DNA of 15,615 nt from an uncultured Muribaculaceae bacterium (lineage in GTDB: Bacteria; Bacteroidota; Bacteroidia; Bacteroidales; Muribaculaceae): the NCBI GenBank assembly GCA_910584905.1, contig CAJUCQ010000054.1, positions 1-15,615 on the forward strand, read 5' to 3'. The position numbers and the translations under genes are program-made. The first letter of the stretch is position 1; each line of letters starts with the position of its first letter. The notes beneath the pieces are model-generated. The model had not been told where the DNA came from. It ran no database searches and worked only from the letters and a program-made list of their open reading frames with translations. Of the stretch, positions 14,308-15,615 are shown one piece after another.

Positions 14308-14371
14308 CCCCGTGCATTCCTTGCACTCTTGCACGGTCGGGAGTGTGCAAAAGTGCAAGGTGTGCATGGGG
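14308..14371. repeat. long imperfect inverted repeat with four TTGCAC copies
   Basis: Two 27-nt arms (14308-14334 and 14345-14371) pair at 23 Watson-Crick and two G-U positions with two mismatches around a 10-nt loop. Each arm holds TTGCAC twice, as TTGCACT-C-TTGCAC and its inverse. The repeat lies 5 bp past the stop codon of the DUF3987 gene. No T-run follows on the minus strand, so it is not a standard terminator. A binding site for a replication or transfer protein, or a processing hairpin, are alternatives. Confidence 0.7.
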
Positions 14372-14376
14372 TAAAT

Positions 14377-15615
14377 TCAAAGTTTGGAATAAGAGCCGTA
14401 GGCATCGCGGGTGAAGAAAACGCCCCGTCTGTCACGAAGGAATTTCTTGAACGTGCGTTCCGCCATACCGCATTTCCCGGCTATGGCAACTCCCTCGGCG
14501 GTGGTGAACGTGGCGGGCAGTTCCGACATCACGGCAAGCTGCACATCGGTCAGCGCGTCCTCGCCGATGATGCCCTGCACCCTTGTCGCCGTTACTCGGA
14601 AATACTCAGTCAGACGGATTGCCCTATCGACCGTAGCCGCTTCTATCGCCTTTTTCTTTTTTGCCCCGCACGCCCAGTCGGAGAGGGCAAGAAGAAGGCA
14701 GAACCGCACGGCATAGATTTCAAGTTTGCTCGCAATTGCCGTGAGCGTGTCGCTCCCCTCGGCGTTGCACCGCTCGGTCGATTCATTCTGCCAGGAATAG
14801 AGGCGTTGGAGCGCGTCCGGCGAGAACGGCACACCCTCGGGCATTATGTCGCCGCCGCTGTCAGCCGCAGGAACAATCCCGGTCAGTTTGCCGACAATCT
14901 CACGCCACGCCGAAAGGATGTCGAATGAGGGCGATTTTCTCTCGCTGTTCCATTTCGCCTTTGTCTGGTCGTCCGGCACCACATAGAGAAAACGCTCGGT
15001 GAAACCGTTTGAGTTGCGGTTCCCTGCGGCAAGCTCACTCAGCACTTTGGGCTGGATCGTGCCGATGACGCAGAGGAACGGATTGCGGATGAAGACACCG
15101 CTCTGGCTGCTCTTGCGGTCGGACATGGCTACCTTGTGGTTGAATACCGACATCCAGAACTCCGATTCGGAGCCGTTGTTGTAGCGGTTGAAATTCTTGA
15201 ACCACCCGGCAAGCTCGTCGGCATAGAGGCACAGCCCCCTCGGATTTTCCGAAAGGATACGGTGTACCGCCTCCGGCGTGACATCCTGCATTGTGAAGCG
15301 GATGCGCCTCGGTTCGGTCGGGTTCGTATCATAGCCGTTTGCGACTCTCTCTTTCGGCGGCAGCTCCAACGCCGCAAGATAGCGTTTCATAGCCTCGGAG
15401 AAGATTGCCGACTGCTCCGCATCGAAATCTATGAGCGGCTGCATGGCGAAGCTTAGCGGATGGCTCTTGTTGGCTCCCGGACGCCCTACGAGTGCGACGA
15501 AAAGAATACAGTATTCCTGCCAGCCTGCCATGTGTTCGGCGTTGTGTGTGTTTCCGACAGCGGCGGCAACCGCCGTCAGCATCGACATGGCGAGATAGTC
15601 TTTCGGAAATCCGAG
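14377..15615 (-). CDS. DUF3987 primase/helicase-like protein, N-terminus outside window
   Basis: The frame is open to the right edge (it reads GFPKDYLA before the first internal Met at 15588), so the true start lies outside; 412 residues are visible. The sequence fits DUF3987, a P-loop family in Bacteroidales mobile elements often linked to a primase-like or VirE N-terminal domain. A Walker A-like GRPGANKSHP lies at about 15463-15486 and a Walker B-like LCLYADELAGWF follows. Further family segments are RYNNGSESEFWMSVFNH and FTERFLYVVPD. The C-terminal 60 residues look like a winged-helix (AEGVAIAGKCGMAERTFKKFLRDR). Its probable role is in replication or processing of the element during mobilisation. 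It lies 449 bp upstream of the relaxase on the same strand. Confidence 0.85.
   Translation of the reverse strand, partial: LGFPKDYLAMSMLTAVAAAVGNTHNAEHMAGWQEYCILFVALVGRPGANKSHPLSFAMQPLIDFDAEQSAIFSEAMKRYLAALELPPKERVANGYDTNPTEPRRIRFTMQDVTPEAVHRILSENPRGLCLYADELAGWFKNFNRYNNGSESEFWMSVFNHKVAMSDRKSSQSGVFIRNPFLCVIGTIQPKVLSELAAGNRNSNGFTERFLYVVPDDQTKAKWNSERKSPSFDILSAWREIVGKLTGIVPAADSGGDIMPEGVPFSPDALQRLYSWQNESTERCNAEGSDTLTAIASKLEIYAVRFCLLLALSDWACGAKKKKAIEAATVDRAIRLTEYFRVTATRVQGIIGEDALTDVQLAVMSELPATFTTAEGVAIAGKCGMAERTFKKFLRDRRGVFFTRDAYGSYSKL

Larger units (their letters stand above)
11271..15615. mobile_element. probable NBU-like integrative mobilisable element, left part
   Basis: The stretch starts directly after the 3' end of tRNA-Leu(CAA) and carries a MobV relaxase, an oriT-like hairpin region and a DUF3987 primase/helicase-like gene, a set found together in Bacteroidales integrative mobilisable elements. 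Base composition changes abruptly at the tRNA, from GC-rich to AT-rich and then mixed. No tyrosine integrase or second copy of the tRNA 3' end lies in the window; both would be expected beyond its right edge. The left limit is therefore inferred, and the 164-residue gene at 11738 may or may not belong to the element. Confidence 0.45.

Noticed and set aside
13924..14367. 147-residue open frame filling the gap upstream of the relaxase
   Set aside because: It runs through every hairpin of the region, is rich in Pro, Arg, Ser and Cys, and starts inside the long inverted repeat; it looks like an open stretch of noncoding DNA.
1..15615. CRISPR array
   Set aside because: No set of regularly spaced identical repeats is present; the repeats seen are IS ends, hairpin arms and short tandem pairs.

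Overview
The window looks like a chromosomal segment of a Bacteroidales bacterium, possibly Muribaculaceae-like (family is inference only). The grounds are the repeated Bacteroidetes-type promoters (TTTG, about 20 bases, TAnnTTTG), the lack of clear Shine-Dalgarno sites, a Bacteroidetes-style LptD, a GIN-domain lipoprotein, and a MobV-type mobilisation module with a DUF3987 protein. The left two thirds are GC-rich housekeeping DNA. From about 11,270 onward the DNA is accessory: first visibly AT-rich, then GC-richer mobilisation genes.

Layout. 1-119: a near-perfect hairpin terminator, then a promoter-like sequence and a short hairpin with no gene behind it. 120-1488: a complete IS4-family insertion sequence with 16-bp terminal inverted repeats and an intact DDE transposase. 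1528-6184 (minus strand): a GIN-domain (DUF2807) lipoprotein, the outer-membrane LPS assembly protein LptD, and a Cof-type HAD phosphatase. 6185-6226: a 42-bp gap whose two divergent promoters interlock. 6227-8362 (plus): a membrane polyferredoxin, thyA and folA with overlapping ends, joining an Fe-S membrane protein to the dTMP/tetrahydrofolate cycle. 8371-11051 (minus): truA and speA in one transcription unit. 11189-11270: tRNA-Leu(CAA) with its own promoter and a hairpin terminator.

Right of the tRNA lie an 11-bp-phased repeat, a promoter box, about 250 nt of highly structured leader, and a small membrane protein. A two-way terminator follows, and then, converging from the right, a MobV relaxase, a hairpin-rich 450-bp region that probably holds oriT, and a DUF3987 primase/helicase-like protein running off the window. 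This resembles an NBU-type integrative mobilisable element next to a tRNA-Leu gene. No integrase is visible, so its limits are not proven.

The best candidate for something undescribed is the structured leader at about 11,489-11,737. It contains a long nested rod and three copies of a six-base complementary segment (GCCAAC, GTTGGC, GCCAAC) that can only pair in mutually exclusive ways, the last ending 14 bases before the start codon. Other points of interest are the interlocked promoters at 6,190-6,235, the hairpin burying the transposase start codon, and the 27-bp-arm inverted repeat at 14,308-14,371.
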